Positions 7,474 through 17,298 of a stretch of DNA of 64,000 bases are shown one piece after another. Both the position numbers and the translations under genes were made by a program. Position 1 is the first letter of the stretch, and every line of letters begins with the position of its first letter. This DNA is from CAWBUW01 sp963792075 (GTDB lineage Bacteria; Chloroflexota; Anaerolineae; Anaerolineales; UBA4823), in assembly GCA_963792075.1 (NCBI GenBank), contig CAWBUW010000007.1:124001-188000 (forward strand), read 5' to 3'. Under the pieces are notes generated by a model. It saw only the letters and a program-made list of their open reading frames with translations. It did not search any database and was not told the DNA's origin.

Positions 7474-8730
7474 ATGTCCGCACCGATTTCTATTCAAGGC
7501 GATGCCCAACGGCTGACGATCTACATTGGCGAAAGCGATCGCTGGCGCGGTAAAGCGCTGTACATCGTAATTTTGGAAATGCTGCGCAGCCGCGGCCTGG
7601 CTGGAGCAACAATTACGCGCGGCGTTGCCGGTTTTGGGGCGCATTCGCGCATCCATACCGCATCCATCGAACGCCTTTCGGAAGATTTACCGCTGCGGAT
7701 CGAGGTAGTTGATGAGGCAGAGAAAATAGCTCAGGCAATCGAGTATATTACCCCAATGGTCAGTGAAGGTCTGATCACGCTCGAAGATGTGCGAGTGGTG
7801 CGTTATACCCATCGCTTGTTGAACCCGCTGCCGGCCGAAAAGCTGGTCTCCGAAGTGATGACACGCCAGGTACTCACGTTGCGCCCGGAAATGACGGTAG
7901 CGCAAGCCTGGGAAATGATGCTCAATCACCTGCTCAAAGCCTTGCCGGTGGTCAATGACCAGCAAGAAGTGGTGGGCATACTGACCGATGAGGACTTGTT
8001 AGACTGCGCACAAAGCCGGCCTGCGCTGGCCGGGCGCATGGGCTCCAATCTGCTAGAAGAAGAATTGCGGGCTGTGCGCTCCTGCGATAATAAAGTGGCC
8101 GATGTGATGGTGCAGCCGGTCATCACTGCGAACGAGCATGAATCTTTAGGTGTGGCAGCGGCGCGCATGGCAAAACATAATCTCAAACGGCTGCCGGTAT
8201 TGGATGGCGCCGGGCGGTTGGTTGGGGTACTCTCGCGTCGCGATATACTCCAGCAGGTGCTTGAAAAAGGCACCCGGGAGCCTTCCCCTTCGGTTTCGTT
8301 GGGTGCAGTTCGAACCGTTGGCGATGTCATGCATCGCCAGATTCCGGTGGTTCGCTTAGAAGCCAGCCTGGCTGATATCGTTGATACCCTGCTTGAAACA
8401 GGGTTGCGGCGGGTGATCGTGGTGGATGATGAAAACTGCCCGCTCGGCCTGATCAGCGATGGCGATGTCGTGCTGCGCGTCGCGCCCCAGGAGCAAAAAG
8501 GCGTGCTGGCCGCGCTACGACGGATTGGTCAGACTCCCGCAAGTCAGACGACTGCCCAAAAGCTGATGTCGCCAGGGGTGTTGGCCGCCCGTCCTGAAAC
8601 TTCCCTGGTTGATGCGGCGCAGCAGATGATGACGCAGCACCGTAAATGGCTAGTGGTCGTGGATGCTGACGATAAAGTGTTAGGTTTGGTGGATCGCCAG
8701 ATTCTGTTAAAGGCATTGACGTTGGGTTGA
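7474..8730 (+). CDS. DUF190 plus four CBS-domain protein
   Basis: A soluble protein of 418 residues. Residues 1-105 are a DUF190 domain, with an RLTIYIGESDRWRGKALY start and a GAGATITRG-like core (here GLAGATITRGVAGFG). Four CBS motifs follow in two Bateman pairs: VMTRQVLTLRPEMTVAQAW, VMVQPVITANEHESLGVAA, VMHRQIPVVRLEASLADIV and LMSPGVLAARPETSLVDAA. CBS pairs bind adenosine nucleotides and regulate partners. The ATG at 7474 has AAGGAG seven bases upstream and is preferred over the GTG at 7468. Its tight linkage to crcB suggests a role in anion homeostasis; that is inference. Confidence 0.88.
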   Translation: MSAPISIQGDAQRLTIYIGESDRWRGKALYIVILEMLRSRGLAGATITRGVAGFGAHSRIHTASIERLSEDLPLRIEVVDEAEKIAQAIEYITPMVSEGLITLEDVRVVRYTHRLLNPLPAEKLVSEVMTRQVLTLRPEMTVAQAWEMMLNHLLKALPVVNDQQEVVGILTDEDLLDCAQSRPALAGRMGSNLLEEELRAVRSCDNKVADVMVQPVITANEHESLGVAAARMAKHNLKRLPVLDGAGRLVGVLSRRDILQQVLEKGTREPSPSVSLGAVRTVGDVMHRQIPVVRLEASLADIVDTLLETGLRRVIVVDDENCPLGLISDGDVVLRVAPQEQKGVLAALRRIGQTPASQTTAQKLMSPGVLAARPETSLVDAAQQMMTQHRKWLVVVDADDKVLGLVDRQILLKALTLG

Positions 8731-9020
8731 GCGGGCCTGGCTCAGCCAAAAAGCTTGCCATGCCTGAGTTGCATCGTTTTCCAGCGTGATCCAACACCTA
8801 GCGAAGCCATGCTAATCACCTGAGATGTGCCCACTGGTGCGCCCAAAGTGGTTGAAGCCAAGATGACGATTGCCGATGCGCTCTGAGAAGCCAGGGTGTT
8901 GATAGGGAAGCAATCACCCCTGCATATTACAACTCTATTCCCACGCCATTCCCACCTTGCAGACAGATTGATTACCGGTCATATAATGAGCAGAAATTTC
9001 TGGAACGTAAGGATGCTTCC

Positions 9021-9575
9021 GTGAAACGCTTTTTTACCGCCCTCGCCCTGGTTATGCTCGCCATCGGAGCGCTAGCGCTGTTCCTGACGCCGATTTTCTG
9101 GTTGCCAGAGCCAGTGCTGGCTTTTCAGGTGGGGCATTGGCGACGGCATTTTTTCGATATTGTTCGGTCTGGCAGTATTGGTTCTGCTTTTTGTAAACGC
9201 AATTGAATGGGGGAAAGCCCAGTCGGCTGAAAAATCACCCGAGAGCAGGATGAATCGCACCGCCAGTTCCTGCGGCGGCTCGACCATGAGTTGAAAAATC
9301 CGCTAACGGGCTTGCAGGCAGCGCTCACCAACCTGCGCGAGGCCCAAAGTGCTACCGATTCGGTGGCCGCGGTGGGAAATGCAAACCAGGCAGCAGGCCG
9401 GATTAGGCGTATCTTAAAAGACTTGCGTAAGTTGGCCGATCTAGACGCCCAGATGCTCGAACAGCGCCCGGTAAACGTGGGCGAGCTGGTCGAGGAGATG
9501 GTTGCTGCGGCTGAAGACATCCCTGCCAACCAGGGACGGGGGACCATATTTGCCATTCACCTGCCTGTGGGGTAG
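9021..9575 (+). pseudogene. Decayed sensor histidine kinase
   Basis: Pieces of one histidine kinase lie in different frames. A signal/TM segment begins at 9021 (MKRFFTALALVMLAIGALA) and its frame ends at 9206. From about 9250 another frame reads the dimerisation/H-box region, LDHELKNPLTGLQAALTNL, with the phosphoacceptor His. After a short helical stretch it jumps directly to the last residues of an ATPase domain, GRGTIFAIHLPVG, and stops. The N, G1 and F boxes of the ATP-binding domain are missing. A frameshift plus an internal deletion make this gene non-functional. The 290 bases before it (8731-9020) hold nothing I can recognise. Confidence 0.75.
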
Positions 9576-9621
9576 TGGCACGAAACCGTGGCAGCCACAT
9601 GACAGGCTTGCGACATCCATT

Positions 9622-9630
9622 TGTTATAAT
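9622..9630 (+). promoter_or_regulatory. Extended -10 promoter element
   Basis: TGTTATAAT is a perfect extended -10 hexamer. It lies 24 bases before the lipoprotein ATG at 9654, which has GGAG as its ribosome binding site. No good -35 is seen, as expected for extended -10 promoters. Confidence 0.5.
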
Positions 9631-9653
9631 AGGGCATCACAAAATGGAGACTT

Positions 9654-10661
9654 ATGAAACGTTTAATAATGGAATTACGCTCATCCTTCACTCTGATTGC
9701 CGTCATGCTGTTGATTTTTCTACCGGCCTGTGGCCAGGCAACCATGCCCATACCGAGCCAGACAGTATCCCCCCCTGCCTTCAACGTCGGGACAGATGAG
9801 CCAGGTGACAACCTGTCAGCTCTACCGGACCTGGCTATCTCTTATGTAAATATCGCCATGCAGGGTGTCCCAGTTGATACATCTGAATGTGTCACAGCTT
9901 ATGCTCCTTTGGAGCTGCGAGCGATAATCGAAAACCGCGGAATTGCTCAGGCAACCAACATCCAGGTGGTTGAACTTTCTACCGGATACTCGCTCCAAAT
10001 CAGTGAATTGCCCGCCGGTCATAGGATGGAGGTTATTATCCCGGCAGGTTCGCCAAATGGAGCCTACCAGATCAGTATAGATCCGCAGAATCTGGTCCCT
10101 GAGACCGATGAAGGCAATAATACGGCAGAATATATCGCAATTACACCGACTCCGCCCATTTTATGCACGTCCACTCCACCAGCCATAACTCCATTCCCTA
10201 ATCCTTCTACACCGGCCATTCTTTGGGACACATATCAGAATGACCTGTACGGGTTTTCTTTTGAATACCCGGCGGTATATGAAGAGCCGGCTTATATTGA
10301 TCGCTGCGGACTGAAGGAGAACGCGACCGGGATCCATCTTGGCCAGCGTATTGATATCCAATTTTTGGATCCCGGCGGTCTCGGGTTGGAAGATTTCGCC
10401 AGCAACCTGCTCCAGGGCAAGGATTGGAGAGTTGATTCGCATACGAGCCAGTTGATCAGCGGATTGGAAGGTATAAATATCCAATACCGTTTTGGAGGAG
10501 CGAACCGGTTTGGGACGATCAGCCTGGTGGAACACAATAATCGTATCTTCGGATTCAATTTTTCGGCTGGTGATTTTTGTGATATTCAAGAAAACCAGGT
10601 GCAGGTATCCGAAGGTACTGTCTATACACACTTGCTTGAGTCATTCCTGTTCGACAAATAA
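9654..10661 (+). CDS. Lipoprotein with CARDB and PsbP-like domains
   Basis: A 335-residue exported lipoprotein. A signal peptide ends in the lipobox LPAC near residue 25. Residues about 55-160 form a CARDB-type immunoglobulin-like adhesion domain, starting LPDLAISYVNI and ending VPETDEGNNTAEY, the usual family ending. A Pro/Thr linker is followed by a C-terminal domain beginning YGFSFEYPAVYEE, which resembles PsbP-like domains of Chloroflexota lipoproteins. It likely sits on the outer face of the cell membrane. The ligand is unknown. It is preceded by an extended -10 promoter and is probably monocistronic. Confidence 0.8.
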   Translation: MKRLIMELRSSFTLIAVMLLIFLPACGQATMPIPSQTVSPPAFNVGTDEPGDNLSALPDLAISYVNIAMQGVPVDTSECVTAYAPLELRAIIENRGIAQATNIQVVELSTGYSLQISELPAGHRMEVIIPAGSPNGAYQISIDPQNLVPETDEGNNTAEYIAITPTPPILCTSTPPAITPFPNPSTPAILWDTYQNDLYGFSFEYPAVYEEPAYIDRCGLKENATGIHLGQRIDIQFLDPGGLGLEDFASNLLQGKDWRVDSHTSQLISGLEGINIQYRFGGANRFGTISLVEHNNRIFGFNFSAGDFCDIQENQVQVSEGTVYTHLLESFLFDK

Positions 10662-10810
10662 AAATACCTCCTTCTATGGTCGCGGAACGGTCAGTTATTC
10701 GCACATGGAACATTTCCGGCTCAAAAAAAGTCTTACAAATGGGTCTGGTTGGTTAACAAAAAGACAGCCTCTCCAGTTAGGTTATTTAATCCACTCCCAG
10801 GTGATACGAC

Positions 10811-12989
10811 ATGTTGCGAAACCATCGTTTACTCGGAATGATCCTGATCCTCGTCCTGACAGCTTGTAGTGGAGCGCCGTCCACTACTTCCCTCCCAGCT
10901 CCCGACCAGACAACCCACACACCCACTCTCGAGGTCCTTGACCAGGTTCCAACGCCGACCCTGATTTCAGCGACGACCGAAACGGCTGCTCCCACCCCAG
11001 AACCTGCTAAAAACCAGGGTGTGATCGAGCCGGGAAACGCTGGGCAGTTAACTGAGCTGGCGAAGCTGGGTAAAGGGACCATCTTATCTAATCCATCCTA
11101 CTCACCGGAGGGGATGCCGGTCTACTCACCGGATGGCAAGTGGATGGCGATCCCGACTTCCGCTGGCCTCTACCTGTACGATGCAGTTACCTTGGAAGAG
11201 CTGCACAGGATCCCGGTAGCGACGCCTTTTATCGCCTTTTCCCCCAATTCGAGCTTCATGGCAGCAAGTGAGAAGGGCAAAGTCACCCTTTGGGACCCTG
11301 CAGCCGGCGAACAGGTGGGCGAGCTTCCAGGCAACCCAGACGGACGGGTATTGGGAGCTGTCCTTCTCCGCGGATGGGGTGCTGCTGTCTGCAGCCAATT
11401 GGAACCGTGAGGTTTCCATCTGGTCGCTTACAAGTAAGGAAAAGATGTTTACGCTTCCTGGAGACAAGCTGCGGTTCTCTCCGGATGGAAAGCTGGCAGT
11501 GGTCGTCGTGTACGGTGAAAATCGAGTCCACCTGTATGAGACCCACAGCGGCGCCGAGGTGAACCAATGGGACGGTCACAATGCTGGGTTCGCCCCAGGT
11601 GGGCAGATGTGGCTGGAAGACGATGCAAGCGTGCGCCTGTTTTATATCGATCGAGACCAGGTGACACCCCCCTTCGACGGAGTACAGCCCTCGTTTTCAG
11701 CGGATGGCAGGTTGATGGCTCTATTTGCCAACGGTCAAATCTCGCTGTACGATCACCAGAAAGGGCGCCGCACGCAGATACTTGAAGGAAACTATGAGCA
11801 GATAGATGGGGTGCTGTTTTCTCCTAACGGACAGACCCTGGCGGGCGACGTATACCCCCTGCACTGCCCTACCTGCACGGAAATTGAGGGTCAGTATCGC
11901 TCCCTGGTCCTGTGGCGAGTGGAGGACGGCTCGATCATCGCCAGGATAGACCATCCTTCCGGCTGGATTGCATACTCGGCGGATGGCAATTCATTAACCG
12001 CGGTAGAGATGGAATTGATGCAGATTATTAATGCCGCCGATGGCTCCATCGTTAAGCAGATCGACGGCTTTACCAACCCGGTAGAAAGCATGGCAATTTC
12101 ACCGGACGGGAAAACGCTGGCTGCCGTGCACGCTGCGCAGGAATACACTTTGCGCCTGTGGAATCTGGCAACCGGTGGGGTTGAACAGGCTTTTTCGAGC
12201 CAGCAAAGTGGTACTTTAAACTACGTAGAAGTTGCCTATCGCGCGGATGGAAAATTCATCGCTGTGGGTGGGGATCTGTGGGATCTGGCAACCGGCGAAC
12301 AATTGACCGGGATGGAGCAGGCCATCGCGCTAAAGACTTCCTGCTGGCCGTCCAGTGTGGCTTTCTCTCCAGACGGAAAGGCGCTGGCGACCGGCTGTTT
12401 CGAAGGGCAGCTTGACCTGTGGAGTTTTCCTGATGGTGCTTTATTAAACAGCATCGGTGATTACAGCAGCTGGGTAAACGGTTTGGCATATTCACCGGAT
12501 GGAGATTACCTGGCAGCTATTTATAGTGATCCGGATTACCTGGTACAGGTCTGGCAGCTTCCGGAAGGCACTCCCTCCTTCAAACTGACCGGCGGACATT
12601 TTACACGGGTATCTTACTCGGCGGATGGGCTCATCATGGCGACAGTTGCAGCCAAAGTCGAATACGACCAGTATGGCTGGCCAGCCGGTTTTGTACAACT
12701 GTGGAACGCCTTAGACGGCAAAGAAATGGCCCAACTGAATGTGGATGATGCTGTCAGCATCGCTTTTTCGCCTGACAGCCGGATCCTGGCCACAGGTTCC
12801 CTGGATGGGACCTTGCGGCTGTGGGAGGTCGCTGGAGGTAGGCTGCTCATGGAAACCCGCAGACACGATCAACAGGTTAAGAGCCTGGCATTCACCCCGG
12901 ATGGCAGGGGTCTGATTTCCGGGTCACTGGACGGGACAATTTTACACTGGGGAATCCCCCCTACGCTCAGAAGCTCATACACACCATGA
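10811..12989 (+). pseudogene. WD40 beta-propeller lipoprotein, frameshifted
   Basis: One gene is split by a frameshift. The first part (10811-11410) has a signal peptide with lipobox LTAC, a Thr/Pro linker and the first propeller blades (YSPDGKWMAIPT). The second part continues in another frame to 12989 with about ten more blades showing FSPDGK-type turns and LW(D/N) ends. The junction at 11339-11346 is a tandem GACG duplication. Removing one copy restores NPDGYWELSFSADG in frame. The product would have been an extracytoplasmic lipoprotein with one or two WD40 propellers. An internal start could still yield a blade-only protein without a signal peptide. Confidence 0.8.
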
Positions 12990-13060
12990 CGTCTGTACGA
13001 ATGTATGAGCATTCACTCCAGTGGGCATCCGGTTATTTTTGGCTCATCTATTGATGATAC

Positions 13061-13840
13061 CTAAAGTTCAGCCCAGGGCCTGCTCCGGGCTGAAATCACT
13101 CGAGGCATGGTAAAAAGTGGTCTTCCAGCCCTGGCCTGCAACTGCCAGAGCAGCCTGGTAACCGGGCGCTGGCTGGAAGAGTTCGATCTGCCAACCAGAA
13201 GCTGGCTGGCGGTCGCCGGCGACCGAGACCAGCCGCGCGCCCCATTCTGCAGCGCAACCTCCACCTCGTTTATTGGCCTGGTAAGGCCATCTCCCATGGC
13301 TTTAAGTAGGGCCTCTTTGCAGGTCCACAGCTCAAAAAAGGTCTTGCGCTTTGCGTCACCAGAAAGTGAGTGGAGCAGCATGCTCTCTGGCTCGCAGAAG
13401 AACTGGAGGGCGAAATTATCTTCATCGGGCATGGGGTGGACCAGTTCAAGGTCAATTCCTACCTGTCGCTGCCAGTTAAAGACATATAAAACGCGGTTGT
13501 CAGAATTCGAAAGATTAAACTGCAAGACTTTCCCAGAGAAAGTCTTTTTCAATGCGGGCTTGCCTAACTGGCTGTATTCGAATTCGATCTGCGCCGGGCG
13601 CAGAGCCAGGTAGCCGCCCAGCAGCCGCCTCAGGCAGGCTCGCCCGGCAATATAACGCAGGCGGTCGCGCTCAAAATAGAAGCGCTGGGCGCGGGCTTTT
13701 TCATCCGCAGAGAGCAGCGAAAGCCGCCCCGGCAAACTTAGTAGGGGCGGATCGAGGGCCGCCCACCAGACATGCACCGCTTCGTCATCTAAATGAAAAC
13801 AGTTTGGTGTAACTGCGCGCTGAAAATGGACGGGTTCCAT
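13061..13840 (-). CDS. Sfp-type 4'-phosphopantetheinyl transferase
   Basis: A 259-residue Sfp/AcpT-superfamily enzyme. It transfers phosphopantetheine from CoA to carrier-domain serines. Motifs are in order: a GRACLRRLLG helix near 66-75, FNLSNSDN near 108-115, VGIDLE with Mg-binding D130 and E132, and FELWTCKEALLKAMGDGL with K175, E176 and K180. The length is typical of the Sfp subgroup that serves secondary metabolism. It is the last gene of the leftward operon beside the PKS/NRPS genes and would activate the three carrier domains there. It follows the FHA-ABC gene after 16 bases. Confidence 0.92.
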   Translation of the reverse strand: MEPVHFQRAVTPNCFHLDDEAVHVWWAALDPPLLSLPGRLSLLSADEKARAQRFYFERDRLRYIAGRACLRRLLGGYLALRPAQIEFEYSQLGKPALKKTFSGKVLQFNLSNSDNRVLYVFNWQRQVGIDLELVHPMPDEDNFALQFFCEPESMLLHSLSGDAKRKTFFELWTCKEALLKAMGDGLTRPINEVEVALQNGARGWSRSPATASQLLVGRSNSSSQRPVTRLLWQLQARAGRPLFTMPRVISARSRPWAEL

Positions 13841-13856
13841 ATAGGGGCCGGCGCGC

Positions 13857-16800
13857 TCAGGCCTCGTGGCGTTTTTGCATGATGACCGTGCCGATGAACA
13901 GTACCAAACTGATCAATAGCTGCGCGCCCCAGGTGGTATAGAGGGTGTGCAGATACTTGCTGCGGTCGTTTTTGTTGACAAAGGTCCACCCATAGTCATC
14001 CTTGTAGCGCTGGATGGTCAACTCGGCAGAACCGACTGCAATCGCCCGTTTCACTTCTAGCTCGGTCAGGTCTGTCTGGTAGGTTTCTATCTTGGTTTTG
14101 TAGTTTTCCTGCTCCGTTTGCCAGGCGTCGATTTCCTTCTGGTAAGCGTCGCGGATTTCGGACACGCTGTCATTATAGGTGGTTAGATCGGACAGGTATT
14201 TCTGCAAGAGCAGCATGTTGTTGGTATCTGCGGGGCTTGCTGGGGCGGGGGGAAAAGTAGGCGCTGTGGGCTGCGGCCCGGGTTCGACAGGTTTCACCGG
14301 ATCGGGCTGGTCGATAGCAATGTCGTAATATTCGCCCAGCCCCGGGAAGTTACAGCTATCTTCATGCAGGGCATTTTCACCCATGCAGGTGCATTGGGCG
14401 TTCTTCTCGTCCAGGGTAAGCTTATCCTGTTCGTCTTTGGAAAGGTTCCAGCACGAGTCCGCGGCAACATCTGATCCCGCGCCGCCAATGGCGACCGCTG
14501 CCTGGAAGGCCCAGCGGCTGGATGCTGCGGCAGTGGCTGAGCTGGGCAGCGGCACCAGGGCACCGCTCATTACCATCTGCGGGATGATAAACATGATCAG
14601 CAGCAACGGTGCGGAATTGGCATTGGGGGCCAGGGCCGAGGCAAAGAAACCCATCATTGTACCAGCCAGGATCAACAGGAAGACCGTGGTGAAGAAAAAG
14701 AGCATTTCTTCGCGTCCGCCGGGCACGTCAAAGGCCAGATAACGGATGATGGTATAGCAGGTGGCCTGGTAAACCGCCAGCAGCAGGGCAATCCAGATTT
14801 TCGAGAGAATGTACGAGGAGAGTCGCAAATTCACCATTCTCTCGCGCTTGTAGATTTCGCGCTCCTTGACCAGCTCGCGCATGAAAGCCAGCCCGCCCAC
14901 CAGGATGGTGGTGTTGGTCAGGGTGATCATCGTAATGATCACATCGTTGAAGTTGCCGTCCTTAAAGGACAGCGGGTTGCGTCCGGCGCCGGTAGCGAGC
15001 ACAAAATCGAGCGAGGCCATCAAGGGCGCGGTCAGGAGCAGCAAGGCCAAACTGAACTTGTCCCGGATTAGTATTCTTATATTGCGCCCAGAAAGGATGA
15101 AGAATTGGCGCAGCGCCGAGACCTGCTTTTGCTGGTTTGGCAGTTTTGATGCCGCCTGCGGACCTTGCTTTTTCTGGGTAATGGATGCGCCGCTTTTCTT
15201 GAGCGGCTCGGCGATGTACTTGGCGTAGGCTGTATGCTCGCGGAAGCGTTTGGCCCAATCGGAGGCTTTGCCCAATTCATCCTGGTCGAGCAAGGTGTAG
15301 ATGTAGTCGAACTCCATCGGGCTTGAGCGCTGGTCACGGGCGGTGCGGTATTGGTCGAAGTATGCCAGCGCTTCTTCCGGCGGGCCGAACCAGGCGAGAT
15401 ACCCGCCGCGAGCCAGGAATACCACCTTATCGGCCAGCATAACGTTTTTGGTGGCGTGGGTGATCATAACGATTGTGCGGCCCTGGTCGGCCAGCCGGCG
15501 CATCAGGCGCATCAGCTCGGTTTCCATACCAGGGTCAAGGCCGGACGTGGGTTCATCCAGGAAGAAAAGCCCTGGCTTGGTGAGCAGTTCAACGCCGATC
15601 GAGACGCGTTTTTGTTGGCCACCGCTGAGTTGGCTGATCTGGGTGTCACGACGATGGAACAGGTCCAATTCTTCCATCACCTCTTCAATGCGCTTGATGC
15701 GTTCCTCTCTAGTCGTGTCCGTAGGCATACGTAGTTGGGCGGCATAATCGAGGGCCTCGAAAACGGTCAACTCCATGTGGATGATGTCTTTTTGAGGGAC
15801 GTACCCGATCGTCGAGCGGATGGCGTCGAATTCTTTGTACACGTCGATCGAGCCGTTGACCAGCACGCGCCCATGCGTGGCCGGGCGGTAGCCGGTAATG
15901 GCATCTACCAGCGTCGATTTGCCGCCGCCGCTTTGCCCGACGACCACGATAAATTCCTTTGGCTCGAAGACCAGCGAAGTATCCTGGATGATGTTGAGAT
16001 TTTTGTTGACCCACTTATTCAGGCCGATTGCCTCAACGCGCACCCCGCCTTCGCTCTGATCGGACTGGGAAAACTCTTTTTCATCCACCACGAAGCGATA
16101 AGGACCGATCTGAATCGCTTCGCCCGGCTGAACCCACACTTCGCCGTTGATGCTTTTGCCATTGACGAAGGTACCGTTGCTGCTGCGCAGGTCACGCACC
16201 CGGTATCGTTGGCCGACCTTTTCCACCTCGGCGTGGAAGTTGGAAACGGTGGGCGCAGGCAGGACGATATTGTTATCCTTGTTGCGACCAATGGTCATTA
16301 ACTTATTTTCGGTAAACTGGATTTTTTGCTGCAAAGCCTGGTTAGCATCTTCGGCAGGTGAAAGATAGTCGAGGGTGGTCATCTCGCCCGGACCCCACCC
16401 ACCAACACGGATTTTAACCCCGTGGTGCAAGCGAACAGGCTCCATCACGGGCACGCTATCCAACAGCAGCGCATTTCTGATATTGGGCAGGGGCACTAAG
16501 TAATAATCATCGCCGCGCTTTTCCAGTTCCGCATGGTATCGCGAGACAAAGTGATTGTTCAGAACTACGTCATTATCGGGTAGACGGCCAATGCGCAATC
16601 GTGGACTGGTCAGGATGTATATCCTGGGTTCCTGCCCCAATTCGTTGACTACCAACTGTGGAGAGGCAGAAGGGGCAGCAGCAAGTGCAGAAGCTGCCTG
16701 ACCATCCTGCATGCTAAAAGTTTGATTACTGGTGGTTGGTGGCTTGAAACCAGCAGTCCGCGGGGTAGGGGATACAAGCGGAGCATTCATGATAACCGTT

Positions 16801-17228
16801 CCGGCGGGGGGCGGCGGGGAGGTGCTCTCATCCGGGGACTCCGGGATAACTGTTCCAGCGTGGGCCTGGTGAGAGCTGGATTCTTGCGGCATTTTCAGGA
16901 CAGTGGCTGCGGGCTGCTGCGTGACAGCGATTACCAGCCGCAGGTCAACATCGATGCCCAGACGCACAATATCCCCATTCAAAAGAGCTCGCGCTCCCAG
17001 GATGCGCTCGTTATTGACGTAGGTACCATTGCCGCTGTCCAGGTCTTCGACCATATAACCTGTTGCATCCCGCGAAATGCGGGCATGCTTACGCGAGATC
17101 CCCCCGATATTGAAGATCACATCCGCAGGTGGAATGCGTCCGATCACCAGAGGCAGGTTGGTCAGCAGGATTTTTTCGCCTGCACGTGAGCCGCTGGTAA
17201 TCATGAAATGATCCTGTTCTTGACTCAC
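13857..17228 (-). CDS. ABC transporter with three FHA domains (fused ATPase-permease)
   Basis: An 1123-residue ABCG-like half transporter. Three FHA domains come first: about 25-95 (LVIGRIPPADV, SRKHARI, NGTYVN), about 200-275 (LRIGRLPDNDV, SRYHAEL, lacking the usual NGT) and about 310-385 (MTIGRNKDNNI, SNFHAEV, NGTFVN). FHA domains bind phosphothreonine. The ATPase follows, with Walker A GQSGGGKST, signature LSGGQQKR and FLDEPTSGLDPG. Then come six membrane helices of ABC2 type. Near the C-terminus an extracytoplasmic Pro-rich and coiled-coil insert precedes the final helix. The gene lies downstream of two AarF/UbiB-like kinase genes, so a phosphorylation-controlled exporter for the neighbouring polyketide is plausible; that link is inference. 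Confidence 0.88.
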   Translation of the reverse strand: MSQEQDHFMITSGSRAGEKILLTNLPLVIGRIPPADVIFNIGGISRKHARISRDATGYMVEDLDSGNGTYVNNERILGARALLNGDIVRLGIDVDLRLVIAVTQQPAATVLKMPQESSSHQAHAGTVIPESPDESTSPPPPAGTVIMNAPLVSPTPRTAGFKPPTTSNQTFSMQDGQAASALAAAPSASPQLVVNELGQEPRIYILTSPRLRIGRLPDNDVVLNNHFVSRYHAELEKRGDDYYLVPLPNIRNALLLDSVPVMEPVRLHHGVKIRVGGWGPGEMTTLDYLSPAEDANQALQQKIQFTENKLMTIGRNKDNNIVLPAPTVSNFHAEVEKVGQRYRVRDLRSSNGTFVNGKSINGEVWVQPGEAIQIGPYRFVVDEKEFSQSDQSEGGVRVEAIGLNKWVNKNLNIIQDTSLVFEPKEFIVVVGQSGGGKSTLVDAITGYRPATHGRVLVNGSIDVYKEFDAIRSTIGYVPQKDIIHMELTVFEALDYAAQLRMPTDTTREERIKRIEEVMEELDLFHRRDTQISQLSGGQQKRVSIGVELLTKPGLFFLDEPTSGLDPGMETELMRLMRRLADQGRTIVMITHATKNVMLADKVVFLARGGYLAWFGPPEEALAYFDQYRTARDQRSSPMEFDYIYTLLDQDELGKASDWAKRFREHTAYAKYIAEPLKKSGASITQKKQGPQAASKLPNQQKQVSALRQFFILSGRNIRILIRDKFSLALLLLTAPLMASLDFVLATGAGRNPLSFKDGNFNDVIITMITLTNTTILVGGLAFMRELVKEREIYKRERMVNLRLSSYILSKIWIALLLAVYQATCYTIIRYLAFDVPGGREEMLFFFTTVFLLILAGTMMGFFASALAPNANSAPLLLIMFIIPQMVMSGALVPLPSSATAAASSRWAFQAAVAIGGAGSDVAADSCWNLSKDEQDKLTLDEKNAQCTCMGENALHEDSCNFPGLGEYYDIAIDQPDPVKPVEPGPQPTAPTFPPAPASPADTNNMLLLQKYLSDLTTYNDSVSEIRDAYQKEIDAWQTEQENYKTKIETYQTDLTELEVKRAIAVGSAELTIQRYKDDYGWTFVNKNDRSKYLHTLYTTWGAQLLISLVLFIGTVIMQKRHEA

Positions 17229-17298
17229 GCTAACCTCCAGAGACTCTGCTTGAAAGGATAAAATTGGCGTTATCGAATGGGTCGTCGATCATTCACAG

